Of a stretch of 64,000 nt of DNA, positions 24,650-33,703 are shown piece after piece. Position 1 is the first letter of the stretch, and every line of letters begins with the position of its first letter. The translations under genes and the position numbers were made by a program. The notes beneath the pieces are model-generated. The model was not told the DNA's origin. It saw only the letters and a program-made list of their open reading frames with translations, and did no database searches. Source of the DNA: Chryseobacterium defluvii (GTDB lineage Bacteria; Bacteroidota; Bacteroidia; Flavobacteriales; Weeksellaceae); contig NZ_RBXB01000002.1 of NCBI RefSeq assembly GCF_003634775.1, forward strand, positions 992,001 through 1,056,000, written 5' to 3'.

Positions 24650-25474
24650 ATGAAAAAAATAGTAGTAATAGCAGCGGTGATTGCTTTTGGAGCCACCACA
24701 AACGCACAGATCAGCGACAGCCTTCGCCGGGTAGTAAAAATGGAAGGAGCCTATAATTTCAGAGATACGGGAGGCTATATGACAACTGATGGGAAAGAAG
24801 TGATATTGGGAAAAGTATACAGAAGTGATGCTATTGATAAACTATCTGATAAAGATCTCAAAACATTCGAAAGTAAAAAGATTGCATCGGTGGTTGATTT
24901 CAGAGGAGTGGAAGAGGCTAAAAAAGCTCCGGACAGGCTTCCTAAAAATGCGGATTATGTATTATGTCCGGCAGGTAGCAATAATCTTCCCACCGTTCAG
25001 GATATGGCAAAAATGTTTAAAGACAAAAATTTTTTGTTTGATATGTATGGGGAAGGAGGGCTACCTTATTTTGGAGAAAGGTACAGATCATTATTTGTGA
25101 AACTATTGACTTTGCAACCTGATGAAGCTTTGCTTTTCCATTGTACGGGAGGACGGGACAGAACGGGAATGGCTTCTGCCTTATTTTTGAAAATCCTTGA
25201 TGTTCCACAGGAAGTTATTGAACAGGATTATATAGCCTCTAATTATTATCTGGCTAAAAATCCAACGATGAAACAAATGTATTCCGGACTGTCCAAAATG
25301 ACAGGGATGACTGAAAGTGAAATCAAACAGCAAATGGAACTCAGACCTGAGCTGATCAAAAATTTCTTTGGAGCCATCAATAAAAAGTATGGAAGCATTG
25401 AAAATTTTTTCCAGGTAGAAATGGGAATCGGACCGAATGAAATAGAAATACTGAAACAAAAGTATACAAGATAA
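24650..25474 (+). CDS. Secreted tyrosine-phosphatase-like protein (LipA/Y_phosphatase3 family)
   Basis: 274 residues from ATG 24650; an earlier in-frame start at 24623 would add residues before the signal peptide and is not preferred. A signal peptide ends ...GATTNAQ (residues 1-20). The P-loop is HCTGGRDRTG with nucleophile Cys165 and Arg171, and the general-acid region is around VDFRGVEEAKKAP. Periplasmic enzymes of this family dephosphorylate phosphotyrosine, phosphoinositides or phytate-like compounds. It is co-transcribed with the TonB receptor, so it may process the imported ligand. Confidence 0.9.
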   Translation: MKKIVVIAAVIAFGATTNAQISDSLRRVVKMEGAYNFRDTGGYMTTDGKEVILGKVYRSDAIDKLSDKDLKTFESKKIASVVDFRGVEEAKKAPDRLPKNADYVLCPAGSNNLPTVQDMAKMFKDKNFLFDMYGEGGLPYFGERYRSLFVKLLTLQPDEALLFHCTGGRDRTGMASALFLKILDVPQEVIEQDYIASNYYLAKNPTMKQMYSGLSKMTGMTESEIKQQMELRPELIKNFFGAINKKYGSIENFFQVEMGIGPNEIEILKQKYTR

Positions 25475-25501
25475 TTATTTACTTAGATTAGATTTAAATG
25501 G

Positions 25502-25538
25502 AATAAGCTGCTTTTGAAATGAGGCAGCTTATTTGTTT
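25502..25538 (+). terminator. Terminator after the phosphatase-like gene
   Basis: AATAAGCTGC pairs with GCAGCTTATT (10 bp) across a 12-base loop and is followed by TGTTT. Confidence 0.7.
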
Positions 25539-25595
25539 AAACAAGACTAATCAATAAAGTTGTTGAATAAATTAATGCAACGGAACTTTATATCT

Positions 25596-27101
25596 TTATA
25601 GTTTATCGATAGGAATTAAAATCTTGGCATTCTTAGCAAGTATCTTTATACTGCTTTCCATTTCCTCAAAGCTGAGGTGCCCATACCCTAAACGCATCGC
25701 TGTAAGGCCTCTGTTCTGGTAAAGTATCGTTTTCGGCAGGAAAAGATTGTCATAAGAACATTTACGGCTGAGCTGCATCAGATTGATGGGTACTTTCCAT
25801 TCAACCCAGACAGCAAGTCCCCCGGAAGGTTTCCGGAATTTGATATATTCTCCCAAATGCACATTCAATAACTCTGTAAAACGGTCTCTTCTTTCCTGAT
25901 AAACTTTTAATGATTTTTTTAAATACCTGTGAATCTCACCTTCTGCAATCATTTCTCCAAGAACCTGCTCCATGAGAATGTCTCCCTGACGGTCTATAAT
26001 GCCCAGGTATTTACGCATTTCCTTCATAAGATTTTCAGGAGCCACAATGAAGCCTGTTCTGAATCCGGGAGCAAGGGATTTACCGAAAGAACCTATATAA
26101 ATAACCATCCCATTTGTATCCGCACTGGCCAGAGGAAGAATAGGGCTTTTATCATAGTGAAAATCATAATCGTAATCATCTTCAAGAATAATGAATCCGT
26201 ATTCATTAGCCAGACTGAGCAACTCTAATCTTCTTTGCGCACTTAATGTTACAGTCGTAGGGTAATGATGGTGCGGGGTAAGATAAAGCATACGGATTTT
26301 CTGCGTTTTACAAATTTCGCGGACACCTTCTACACTGAGTCCTTCATCATCGATAGGAACCGAAAGTATTTTTACCCCCATCTTCTGAAAGATCATGTTC
26401 ACTGAAAAATAACTCAAATCACCTACCAATACGACGTCTCCTTCTGAGAGGAGGATTTCAGAAGCTATATAAATGCTCATCTCCGTGCTCCTGGTGATCA
26501 GAAGGTTATTTTTTGAAACGGATAGCCCTCTCGATAGATTGAGGTAGTTGGCCAGGTTTTTCTTAAAAAATTCACTTCCGTCATGATTGTAATGCCCAAG
26601 CATCTTGTATTGCCCTTTTTTACGCTTCAGAATCGAGCTATAGATTCTGGAATGCTGGTCAATCTGGGTCAGTCGGATATCAGGGACTCCATCATTAAAC
26701 ATATATTCACAATCGGAATGCTCAAAAGGGTTGTCTAAAATATTGGTGGTTTTAAAAGAAAATCCGGTCGATTGAGGATAAAGTCTAAGGCTGTTTTTAT
26801 TGAAAATTCCAATTTTCATTGGCTTTTCTTCATTTTTTCCGATAATGAAAGTCCCTTTATTAGGTACACTTTCCACCCAGCCCTGTGCAAATAGTTCATC
26901 ATACACTGCCACAATCGTATTTCTGTGAACGTCCAGTATTGTACTTAGCGCTCTCGTTCCGGGAAGCTTTGTTCCTAATGGAAGAGAGCCTCTTTGGATG
27001 GCATTGATGAGCTGATGGGCCACCTGCATATAAATAGCAGTATCAGATTTTCTGTCAATTTTAATAAAACTTCGATAAGGAATTTCAACCGGACTATCCA
27101 T
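25596..27101 (-). CDS. MocR/PdxR-type regulator divergent from the biotin operon
   Basis: The GntR winged helix (about 20-85; LGTKLPGTRALSTILDVHRNTIVAVYDELFAQGW) is fused to an aminotransferase-like domain with the PLP lysine in GSFGKSLAPGFRTGF. I prefer ATG 27101 (501 residues, MDSPVEIPYRSF); an upstream in-frame ATG at 27125 would run into the short promoter region. It is divergent from a ferritin-like gene and bioF-bioD-bioB-bioA. Two of these products, BioF and BioA, are PLP enzymes. Control of biotin synthesis by this protein is inferred from the arrangement only. Confidence 0.9.
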   Translation of the reverse strand: MDSPVEIPYRSFIKIDRKSDTAIYMQVAHQLINAIQRGSLPLGTKLPGTRALSTILDVHRNTIVAVYDELFAQGWVESVPNKGTFIIGKNEEKPMKIGIFNKNSLRLYPQSTGFSFKTTNILDNPFEHSDCEYMFNDGVPDIRLTQIDQHSRIYSSILKRKKGQYKMLGHYNHDGSEFFKKNLANYLNLSRGLSVSKNNLLITRSTEMSIYIASEILLSEGDVVLVGDLSYFSVNMIFQKMGVKILSVPIDDEGLSVEGVREICKTQKIRMLYLTPHHHYPTTVTLSAQRRLELLSLANEYGFIILEDDYDYDFHYDKSPILPLASADTNGMVIYIGSFGKSLAPGFRTGFIVAPENLMKEMRKYLGIIDRQGDILMEQVLGEMIAEGEIHRYLKKSLKVYQERRDRFTELLNVHLGEYIKFRKPSGGLAVWVEWKVPINLMQLSRKCSYDNLFLPKTILYQNRGLTAMRLGYGHLSFEEMESSIKILAKNAKILIPIDKL

Positions 27102-27141
27102 AAAACAAAAACTGGCACCATACAACCATCCGGCAATATAC

Positions 27142-27149
27142 TATTTTTG
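27142..27149 (+). promoter_or_regulatory. -7 promoter box (TATTTTTG) of the biotin operon
   Basis: TAnnTTTG match 17 bases before the ATG at 27167. ACCAT is directly repeated at 8-base spacing just upstream (27117-27129), a possible part of a MocR site. Confidence 0.55.
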
Positions 27150-27166
27150 ACCAAAATAAAAAAACA

Positions 27167-27772
27167 ATGACATTTTCTCATCTATTGCAAAAAATAGTAC
27201 TGGATCACAGGACTCATGCCAAATGGCTGAACACACTTTCATTTATGGAAAATGCGGGAGCACGAAAGATATCCGCTTGTGAGCATCATTCCAAAGTAAG
27301 CCTGATACAGTTAAAACATGCTGCAGAAGAACACCGTCATGCTTATTATCTCAAAAAACAAATCGCAAAAATTGATCCTGAACTTTGCAGCACTTATGAA
27401 AGCAGTGAGCTGCTTGCTTCCCGTGCGACCAGACAATATCTGCACACACTGGACATTCAGACCTGTCGGTATCTTCAGCATACTTTTCAGCTTACCAAAG
27501 AAGAATTGAAATATGCGGCGTATTTATTTGTAACCTATGCTATAGAAGTCCGTGCTGATGAATTGTATCCGGTCTATCAGGATATACTCACTAAAGAATC
27601 TTCAAAAATCATGGTGAAATCTATTATTCTGGAAGAAGAAGGGCATTTGGAAGAAATGATCAGTCAGCTGGATGATTTTTCTGCTGATTGGAAAGCACAT
27701 GCCGAAAATATTCTGAAAATTGAGAAAAAACTTCATGATCAGTGGATCAGCGCAATTGCACAGGAAGTATAA
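27167..27772 (+). CDS. Ferritin-like (diiron-type) protein heading the biotin operon
   Basis: 201 residues, predicted all-helical, family not identified. Diiron-type ligands can be placed in four helices: Glu28 (or Glu39) near the N-terminus, Glu55-x-x-His58 in AAEEHRHAYY, a Glu in TYAIEVRADELYP, and Glu-x-x-His in ILEEEGHLEEM. This resembles rubrerythrin or COQ7-like oxidase and oxygenase folds. It is 8 bases upstream of bioF and is the first gene after the promoter. No BioC, BioH, BioG, BioI or BioW homologue is in the window, so it could supply or modify the pimeloyl precursor, or protect BioB's Fe-S cluster. Both are inference. Confidence 0.75.
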   Translation: MTFSHLLQKIVLDHRTHAKWLNTLSFMENAGARKISACEHHSKVSLIQLKHAAEEHRHAYYLKKQIAKIDPELCSTYESSELLASRATRQYLHTLDIQTCRYLQHTFQLTKEELKYAAYLFVTYAIEVRADELYPVYQDILTKESSKIMVKSIILEEEGHLEEMISQLDDFSADWKAHAENILKIEKKLHDQWISAIAQEV

Positions 27773-27780
27773 CAGAAACA

Positions 27781-28887
27781 ATGGATAGTATCTATTATCA
27801 TTTTCGGGAAGCATTAGAGAAAAGAAAAGAAGAGGGAATATTAAGGTCTTTGCCGAAACCAACTCAAGGAATAGATTTTTATTCCAATGATTATCTCGGG
27901 CTGGCAAGAAATGCCGGGCTACACGATACCTTATTGCAGCAAATAATGAAAGAGCCTCAATTGTTATTTGGAAGTACCGGCTCAAGGCTGATTAGCGGAA
28001 ATTCTTCTGAAATTACCACGGCCGAAACATGTATTGCGGAAGAGCATCAATATCCTTCTGCTTTACTTTTTCAGTCCGGATACAATGCCAATTTAGCCCT
28101 GTTTTCAACATTGCCAAACCGGCATGACACCATTATTGTAGATGAGTGCATTCACCGCTCCGTACATGATGCCTGCAATATGTCTCATGCTGCCAAACTA
28201 AAATTCAGGCACAATGATGTGGGTCATTTGGAAAGCAAATTAAAAAAACAGAAAGGGCATTGCTATATTGCTGTTGAAAGCCTTTATTCTATGGATGGAG
28301 ACCTCGCTCCGCTTTACGAAATCGCAGAATTAGCTGAAAGATATTCTGCTTCCCTATTGGTAGATGAGGCGCATGCTTTCGGGGTCTTTGGAAATGGATT
28401 GGTCGCTCAGTATGGATTACAAAATAAGGTCCTGGCTACGGTAATCACTTATGGAAAAGCACTGGGAGCCCATGGAGCTGCTATATTGACAAATGATTTA
28501 ATCAAGGATTACCTGATCAATTTTGCATCGCCTTTTATTTACAGCACTTCTCCACAGAATTGGCAATGGAGAGTCATAAAAAACAACTATACCTATCTTA
28601 AAAATCAGAATTTATCATCTCAACTCATGGAAAATATCAGAATTTTCCGGCAATATGGTCTATCAGCAACTTCCTTCGAAAACAGCCCTATACAGGCTGT
28701 TATGATCCCTGATCATTTCCGGCTGAAAAAGGTACAGGAAACATTATCTGAAAATGGATTCCTCACCTATGCGGTATATAGCCCCACCGTGAAATCCGGG
28801 ACAGAAAGGCTTCGAATCTGCCTGCACACCTTCAATACGGAGGAAGAGATTACAGAATTAGCCCGGATTATTAAATATATGATCTGA
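27781..28887 (+). CDS. bioF: 8-amino-7-oxononanoate synthase (BioF)
   Basis: PLP enzyme condensing pimeloyl-ACP or pimeloyl-CoA with L-alanine in biotin synthesis. It has 368 residues from ATG 27781; a GTG at 27742 lies inside the previous gene and is rejected. Visible motifs are FYSNDYLGLARN near the N-terminus, STGSRLISGN, DECIHRSVHDACNMS, LVDEAHAFGVFG and the PLP lysine in ITYGKALGAHG. It overlaps bioD by one TGATG junction. The gene is slightly shorter than E. coli BioF (384). Confidence 0.93.
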   Translation: MDSIYYHFREALEKRKEEGILRSLPKPTQGIDFYSNDYLGLARNAGLHDTLLQQIMKEPQLLFGSTGSRLISGNSSEITTAETCIAEEHQYPSALLFQSGYNANLALFSTLPNRHDTIIVDECIHRSVHDACNMSHAAKLKFRHNDVGHLESKLKKQKGHCYIAVESLYSMDGDLAPLYEIAELAERYSASLLVDEAHAFGVFGNGLVAQYGLQNKVLATVITYGKALGAHGAAILTNDLIKDYLINFASPFIYSTSPQNWQWRVIKNNYTYLKNQNLSSQLMENIRIFRQYGLSATSFENSPIQAVMIPDHFRLKKVQETLSENGFLTYAVYSPTVKSGTERLRICLHTFNTEEEITELARIIKYMI

Positions 28888-29504
28888 TGAAAGAAAAACT
28901 TTTCATAACAGGAATTGGAACCGGCGTAGGTAAAACGATATGTTCAGCTGCCCTTGTCCGGTATTTTGATGCCGATTACTGGAAACCGGTACAATCCGGA
29001 GACCTGCATTGTACAGATAGCATGACTGTAAAAAGTCTGGCAGGAAATCATGTTATTTGTCATCCCGAAACCTACCGTTTACAATTAGCGGCATCTCCAC
29101 ATCAGTCTGCAGCAGAAGAGGGTATAGCGATCAGCATTCATGATTTCAGCTTACCTGAAACGCAAAAATATCTTATTGTAGAAGGAGCCGGAGGGCTGAT
29201 GGTGCCTCTCTCTGACACGGAATTTATGATTGACCTTATCGTAAAACTCAATATACCTGTTGCACTTGTCATAAAAAATTATCTGGGATGCATCAATCAT
29301 AGTTTACTTTCTATCATGATGATCCGGCAAAGAGAATTAGTGTTAAAATATGTCATTCTTAACGGAACATTTCCTTCTGATACAGAGCGGGTGATATGCC
29401 GTTATATAAAAAATGAAACCACCATTATCAGAATACCGGATCTTGATCCTCCCACCAAAGAAAATATGGAAACAGCATTAGAAAATTTAGAATTTATACA
29501 ATGA
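28887..29504 (+). CDS. bioD: Dethiobiotin synthetase (BioD)
   Basis: ATP-dependent ring closure of 7,8-diaminopelargonate to dethiobiotin. It has 205 residues, with the P-loop GIGTGVGKT (Lys16) at the N-terminus, KPVQSGD as substrate segment and [11 protein letters not shown]. It starts within the bioF stop (TGATG) and overlaps the bioB start in ATGA, indicating tight translational coupling. Confidence 0.93.
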   Translation: MKEKLFITGIGTGVGKTICSAALVRYFDADYWKPVQSGDLHCTDSMTVKSLAGNHVICHPETYRLQLAASPHQSAAEEGIAISIHDFSLPETQKYLIVEGAGGLMVPLSDTEFMIDLIVKLNIPVALVIKNYLGCINHSLLSIMMIRQRELVLKYVILNGTFPSDTERVICRYIKNETTIIRIPDLDPPTKENMETALENLEFIQ

Positions 29505-30499
29505 ACAAAAAAACAGAACTTAGGAATGATTGGACTAAAGAAGAGGTAGAAGCCATTTATCATTTACCACTGATGGAACTTATATATAAAGCGGCAAGTG
29601 TACATCGTGAATGGCATGATCCTTCGGAAGTACAGATCTGCACTTTATTATCTATTAAGACGGGAGGCTGCCCGGAAGACTGCTCTTATTGCGGACAGGC
29701 TGCCCGTTATCATACCAACATCAAAGTACAGGCTCTTTTGCCTACAGAAACCGTTATAGAACACGCAAGGAAGGCTAAAGAAAGTGGCTCCTCCCGTTTT
29801 TGCATGGCGGCAGCATGGAGGGAAGTGAGAGACAACAGGGATTTTGATAGAGTAATTGATATGGTAAAAGGTGTCAACGAGCTGGGACTGGAAGTGTGTT
29901 GTACACTTGGAATGTTAACGGAGGAACAAGCTGAACGCCTTCAGGAAGCCGGCCTGCATGCCTACAATCATAATCTTGATACCTCGGAGCAGTATTATGA
30001 AGAAATTATTTCGACCCGTACTTTTGATAACCGGATCAATACAATAAATAATGTAAGAAAGGCCGGAATTACCGTTTGCTCAGGAGGTATTATCGGATTA
30101 GGAGAAACTCACAGAGACAGAATATCCATGATTCTTACCCTTGCCACTATGCCTAAACATCCCGATTCCGTTCCTGTAAACGCTTTGGCCAGAGTGGCGG
30201 GAACTCCACTGGAAAACAATCCTAAAGTAGATACCTGGGAAATGGTAAGAATGATTGCCACCGCAAGAATTGTAATGCCTGCTTCCGTTATCCGTCTGAG
30301 TGCAGGACGTATAGAAATGGACGAAACCGAGCAAGCCTGGTGCTTTATGGCCGGAGCCAACTCTATATTTACGGGCGAGAGGGAAACATTATTGGTTACC
30401 CCTAATCCGGGAGTTTCGGAGGATATGCAAATGCTCACAAACCTGGGCCTGAAGCCAATGATCAAAGAAAGCGCAAAAACAACATGCACAACACACTAA
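29501..30499 (+). CDS. bioB: Biotin synthase (BioB)
   Basis: Radical SAM enzyme inserting sulfur into dethiobiotin. It has 332 residues. The [4Fe-4S] cluster Cys57, Cys61 and Cys64 lie in [12 protein letters not shown]; the second-cluster region shows [14 protein letters not shown] and the Arg in IRLSAGR. It overlaps bioD by 4 and bioA by 16 bases. The ferritin-like gene at the operon head could be linked to its Fe-S demand. Confidence 0.95.
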   Translation: MNKKTELRNDWTKEEVEAIYHLPLMELIYKAASVHREWHDPSEVQICTLLSIKTGGCPEDCSYCGQAARYHTNIKVQALLPTETVIEHARKAKESGSSRFCMAAAWREVRDNRDFDRVIDMVKGVNELGLEVCCTLGMLTEEQAERLQEAGLHAYNHNLDTSEQYYEEIISTRTFDNRINTINNVRKAGITVCSGGIIGLGETHRDRISMILTLATMPKHPDSVPVNALARVAGTPLENNPKVDTWEMVRMIATARIVMPASVIRLSAGRIEMDETEQAWCFMAGANSIFTGERETLLVTPNPGVSEDMQMLTNLGLKPMIKESAKTTCTTH

Positions 30500-31776
30500 A
30501 AGAAAGAGACAGGGCGGTCAACTGGCATCCTTATACTCAGATGCAAACCGCAAAAGATGCCATTCCTATTGTCCGGGGAAAAGGAGTTCACCTGTATGAT
30601 GATAAAGGAAAGGAATATATTGATGCAGTTTCCTCATGGTGGGTTACCCTCCACGGGCACGCACATCCGTATATTGCCCAACGTGTCAGTGAACAGCTCA
30701 ATACATTGGAACAGGTTATTTTCGCCGGCTTTACCCATGAGCCGGCTATCCTGCTTTCGGAAAATCTTTTACAACTGCTTCCCGGTAATCAGCATAAGGT
30801 TTTTTATTCCGATAATGGTTCTACGGCTGTTGAAGTAGCATTAAAAATGTGTATTCAGTATGCCCATAATTACGGAAAGGCAAAAACAAAAATACTGGCT
30901 TTCAAAAATGCTTATCATGGAGATACATTTGGAGCTATGTCGGTGAGCGGAAGAAGTATCTGGACACAACCTTTTAAAGATTTACTTTTTGATGTTCTGT
31001 TTATTGATGTTCCCACTTCTGAAAACCTGGAACATATAAAGCATATTATTTATCAGCATAAAGATGAGATTGTCTGTTTTATCTATGAGCCCTTAGTACA
31101 GGGAGCTGCAGGGATGCTCATGCATAAAGCGGAGGATCTTGATGAACTTATGAAGTTTTGCAGAAATCAGGGAATCCTGATGATACAGGATGAAGTTTTC
31201 ACCGGGTTCGGACGAACCGGAAGATTATTTGCTGCTAATTATTTATCTGAAGAGCCTGATATTATGTGTTTTTCAAAAGGTCTGACGGGTGGAACAATGC
31301 CCATGGGAATTACCACTTGTTCTGACGATATCTACAATGCTTTTCTATCCGATGATCAGTATAAAACTCTTTTTCACGGTCATTCGTTCACGGCTAATCC
31401 TTTGGCCTGTTCAGCTGCATTGGCAAGCATGGAATTGTTATTGCAGGAATCCACACAATCTGATATTCAGCGTATAGCCAGGCAACACCGTGGGTTTGCA
31501 TCAGTTCTCAGTGCCCAAAATCAGGTTGAAAATGTACGCCAGACAGGGACTATTCTTGCCTGGGAATATAAAACAGGGAAGCAAACTTCTTATTTTAATG
31601 AGATAGGGAAGCTGTTGTATGAAAAATTTCTGCAAAGAGGAATTCTTATCCGTCCGTTAGGAAATACCCTGTATCTGGTTCCGCCTTATTGCATTACTGA
31701 AGAAGAGCTTGATTTTGTGTATGCCCAGATTATCAACATCAGTTCCAGTTTTGAATATCCAAAAATTGATTCTTAA
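30484..31776 (+). CDS. bioA: Adenosylmethionine-8-amino-7-oxononanoate aminotransferase (BioA)
   Basis: PLP enzyme using SAM as amino donor to make 7,8-diaminopelargonate. It has 430 residues. Typical features are WHPYTQM near the N-terminus, [23 protein letters not shown] and the PLP lysine in CFSKGLTGG. It starts 16 bases inside bioB. It closes the operon; the 3' end overlaps a minus-strand hypothetical gene by 38 bases. Confidence 0.95.
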   Translation: MHNTLKERDRAVNWHPYTQMQTAKDAIPIVRGKGVHLYDDKGKEYIDAVSSWWVTLHGHAHPYIAQRVSEQLNTLEQVIFAGFTHEPAILLSENLLQLLPGNQHKVFYSDNGSTAVEVALKMCIQYAHNYGKAKTKILAFKNAYHGDTFGAMSVSGRSIWTQPFKDLLFDVLFIDVPTSENLEHIKHIIYQHKDEIVCFIYEPLVQGAAGMLMHKAEDLDELMKFCRNQGILMIQDEVFTGFGRTGRLFAANYLSEEPDIMCFSKGLTGGTMPMGITTCSDDIYNAFLSDDQYKTLFHGHSFTANPLACSAALASMELLLQESTQSDIQRIARQHRGFASVLSAQNQVENVRQTGTILAWEYKTGKQTSYFNEIGKLLYEKFLQRGILIRPLGNTLYLVPPYCITEEELDFVYAQIINISSSFEYPKIDS

Positions 31777-32182
31777 ATGGAACCTGCCTGCCTGCAGGAA
31801 AAATAAAGAAATTATTCATACCATTAATTCTGGCTTCCAGGAGTGAGCATGAAAGCGTGGTATGCTTTTCTTTTTTCAGAACCATATCGAGAGATAACTT
31901 CAATTCTTCGCGGATCATAAAAAAACTGCCCAGAATATTGATGATTTCACTTTGATCAGAAAATTCTCCATACTCATTGCACTTTTTATGAGGATTGAAA
32001 AAATGCATCATCATATGGTTCGCAATAGCGGCACCTGAAATATTGCCCGTTACAATTTTCTGGTCCATAATAAAATGAGTCAGTCCCGTTATAACACTTA
32101 CTCCCTCGTTGATGGTTACAATATATACATTTTCTATTTTCTTAGCATTCCAGTAACGGCCCTGCAAAATTTGTACATTCAT
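31739..32182 (-). CDS. Hypothetical protein (147 aa) downstream of a Crp paralog
   Basis: Not recognised. The N-terminal half reads NVQILQGRYWNAKKIENVYIVTINEGVSVITG and then a helical stretch. The C-terminal tail ([20 protein letters not shown]) is partly encoded by a GC-rich short repeat (31783-31798) and by the end of bioA, so it may be an acquired extension. It starts 17 bases after the Crp stop, so the two form a likely operon. Confidence 0.55.
   Translation of the reverse strand: MNVQILQGRYWNAKKIENVYIVTINEGVSVITGLTHFIMDQKIVTGNISGAAIANHMMMHFFNPHKKCNEYGEFSDQSEIINILGSFFMIREELKLSLDMVLKKEKHTTLSCSLLEARINGMNNFFIFPAGRQVPFKNQFLDIQNWN
31783..31798. repeat. Short GC-rich repeat (CCTGCCTGCCTGCAGG)
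   Basis: Tetranucleotide CCTG units ending in a CCTGCAGG palindrome, just after bioA. Sequences of this kind occur dispersed in flavobacterial intergenic regions (from general knowledge; not checked here). Confidence 0.4.
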
Positions 32183-32199
32183 ATAGACAATTGGAATCC

Positions 32200-32793
32200 T
32201 TAGTAATAGATTTTCCTGTTTTGAATTTTCAATGCTTTATTTTTTTCCATATTCTTGATTACCCTGATAACGGTTTCTACCCGCAAACCGGTCAGTGAAG
32301 CCAATTGCTGCCGGGTTAAAGGAATCTGGAAAGAATAGGGGGTTTTATCATCCTGGTAACTTTTGAGGTAATCCATGAATAATTTTAATTTGGCCTCCGG
32401 GTTCTGAAAAGAAAGGCTATACAGCATAATATACTTATAGTACATTCTGTCCGCAAGACATTGGTAGATATTGAAGGATATTTCCGGATTCTGCTGTATG
32501 AGTTTCAGAAAATGAGAGCTGGGTAATCTGATGATTTTGGAAGCACTAATCGCCACAGCATTCATAGGATAGGGCCTGTCTATAAAAAGAAGAGATTCTC
32601 CAAAGCTTTGCCCGTCTGAAAAAATATTCTGAATAAATTCTTTACCATCTTCATTGTAATTATTCAGTTTCACCTTTCCATCCATGATCTGGAAATAATA
32701 GAGCGGAAATTCCCCTTCCCGGAAAATAATTTCATTTGGTTCATAAATTTTCACATCAGCTCCCGATGAAAAAAGCAAATCTTCAGTTATCAT
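32200..32793 (-). CDS. Crp/Fnr-family regulator, paralog 3
   Basis: 197 residues, closely related to the products of 7409-8005 and 8062-8676 (YEPNEIIFREGEFPLYYFQI; VKLNNYNEDGKEFIQNIFSDGQSFGESLLF). The recognition helix TRQQLASLTGLRVETVIRVIKNMEK is almost the same as in paralog 2, so they probably bind the same operator. The ligand cassette again lacks Arg-Ser and there is no Fnr Cys cluster. It is preceded by a long AT-rich intergenic region with inverted repeats. Two further copies at a distant locus suggest redundancy or a cascade. Confidence 0.9.
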   Translation of the reverse strand: MITEDLLFSSGADVKIYEPNEIIFREGEFPLYYFQIMDGKVKLNNYNEDGKEFIQNIFSDGQSFGESLLFIDRPYPMNAVAISASKIIRLPSSHFLKLIQQNPEISFNIYQCLADRMYYKYIMLYSLSFQNPEAKLKLFMDYLKSYQDDKTPYSFQIPLTRQQLASLTGLRVETVIRVIKNMEKNKALKIQNRKIYY

Positions 32794-32909
32794 TTTATTG
32801 ATTATTAATTTTTAGTTTAATGAAGTTCTCTGCACTACTTAATACTAATATTCATCAATTTATAAAATAATAAAGAACGGATTTTTTTCACGAAACTCCA
32901 TCAAATAAC

Positions 32910-32930
32910 ATACCACACATATACCACAAA
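32910..32930 (+). repeat. ATACCACA paired repeat, left copy
   Basis: ATACCACA repeated with an 11-base period (ATACCACACAT, then ATACCACAAA). It is nearly the reverse complement of 33085-33102. Together they give four related ATACCAC units as an interrupted inverted repeat with about 154 bases between. Confidence 0.5.
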
Positions 32931-33084
32931 TAAACATCTATTTTTGAAAATTTTTCAAAGAAAAATACTAATTTTATTGATCTTAATCATAAAAACGGAT
33001 TAATAGTTCCATTATTTTTGATCCCTAATATTAAAGAAATTGGTGACCCGTCAAAATAATGCAAGCTCATATATGAAATATCGC

Positions 33085-33102
33085 GTGGTATGTATGTGGT
33101 AT
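33085..33102 (-). repeat. ATACCACA paired repeat, right copy (inverted)
   Basis: The reverse complement reads ATACCACATACATACCAC, matching the left copy except for the central bases. It may be an operator for a dimeric regulator, or arms of an RNA structure. Confidence 0.5.
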
Positions 33103-33334
33103 TTCAATTCAAGAAAATTTTAATCATTTTTTCTTTCTTTGTCTTTATTTTAATTTTTATTCTATTCTGATTAATTTTAAAATCTAAAAACTAGAAAACC
33201 GTGTATATTTTGAAACCAGTCTTTAAAATGAATTTATATTGTAAGTAGTGTGCACTTATTGCAGCTGCGAAGGAGTAGAGAAAAAAAGCAATTCTTCTGT
33301 TACAATTCTCATATAATTAAACAACAACAGAAGG

Positions 33335-33703
33335 ATGAGTAGTAGAGATGAGACAAACATTATGGACAACAAAAAAACTGAATTCAATTTAGAAGATTTA
33401 AATCAAAGATTTTTCGCTCAGGACGAAATCTTAGCATTAGCAAAAGAAAATTCACCCCGTCTGTTAAATAAATTCAGATTAGCATATCCTGATTTTTTTG
33501 AAAAAATATCTGCCATACAACCCAATTTAAAAAATTCGGAGTTGCTTTTTTGCATTTATCTGAAACTGAATCTTACCACTAAAGAAATTGCCACCTATAC
33601 CTATGTAACTCCAAAGGCCATTCAGAACCGTAAAAACAGGCTAAGGAAAAAACTGAATATTCCTTCGGAAATCGATATTTATAAATGGTTCAATGATTTA
33701 TAA
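33335..33703 (+). CDS. Small LuxR/GerE-type helix-turn-helix protein
   Basis: 122 residues. An N-terminal helical part is followed by a C-terminal HTH (about 70-115; LNLTTKEIATYTYVTPKAIQNRKNRLRKKLNIPSEIDIYKWF) like the LuxR-type domains found at the end of Bacteroidota signalling proteins. No receiver or sensor domain is present, so it may act as an adaptor or autonomous regulator. ATG 33335 or ATG 33362 can be the start. Its 3' end overlaps the convergent MBL gene by 25 bases. Confidence 0.7.
   Translation: MSSRDETNIMDNKKTEFNLEDLNQRFFAQDEILALAKENSPRLLNKFRLAYPDFFEKISAIQPNLKNSELLFCIYLKLNLTTKEIATYTYVTPKAIQNRKNRLRKKLNIPSEIDIYKWFNDL

Larger units (their letters stand above)
32794..33334. other. 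541-base intergenic region, AT-rich with repeats
   Basis: No gene supported. It contains two inverted blocks of ATACCACA repeats (32910-32930 and 33085-33102) and TATTTTTG boxes at 32939 and 33013 on the plus strand. The region is likely regulatory for the Crp paralog (minus strand) and the HTH gene (plus strand). It is also long enough to hold a small RNA. Confidence 0.5.
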
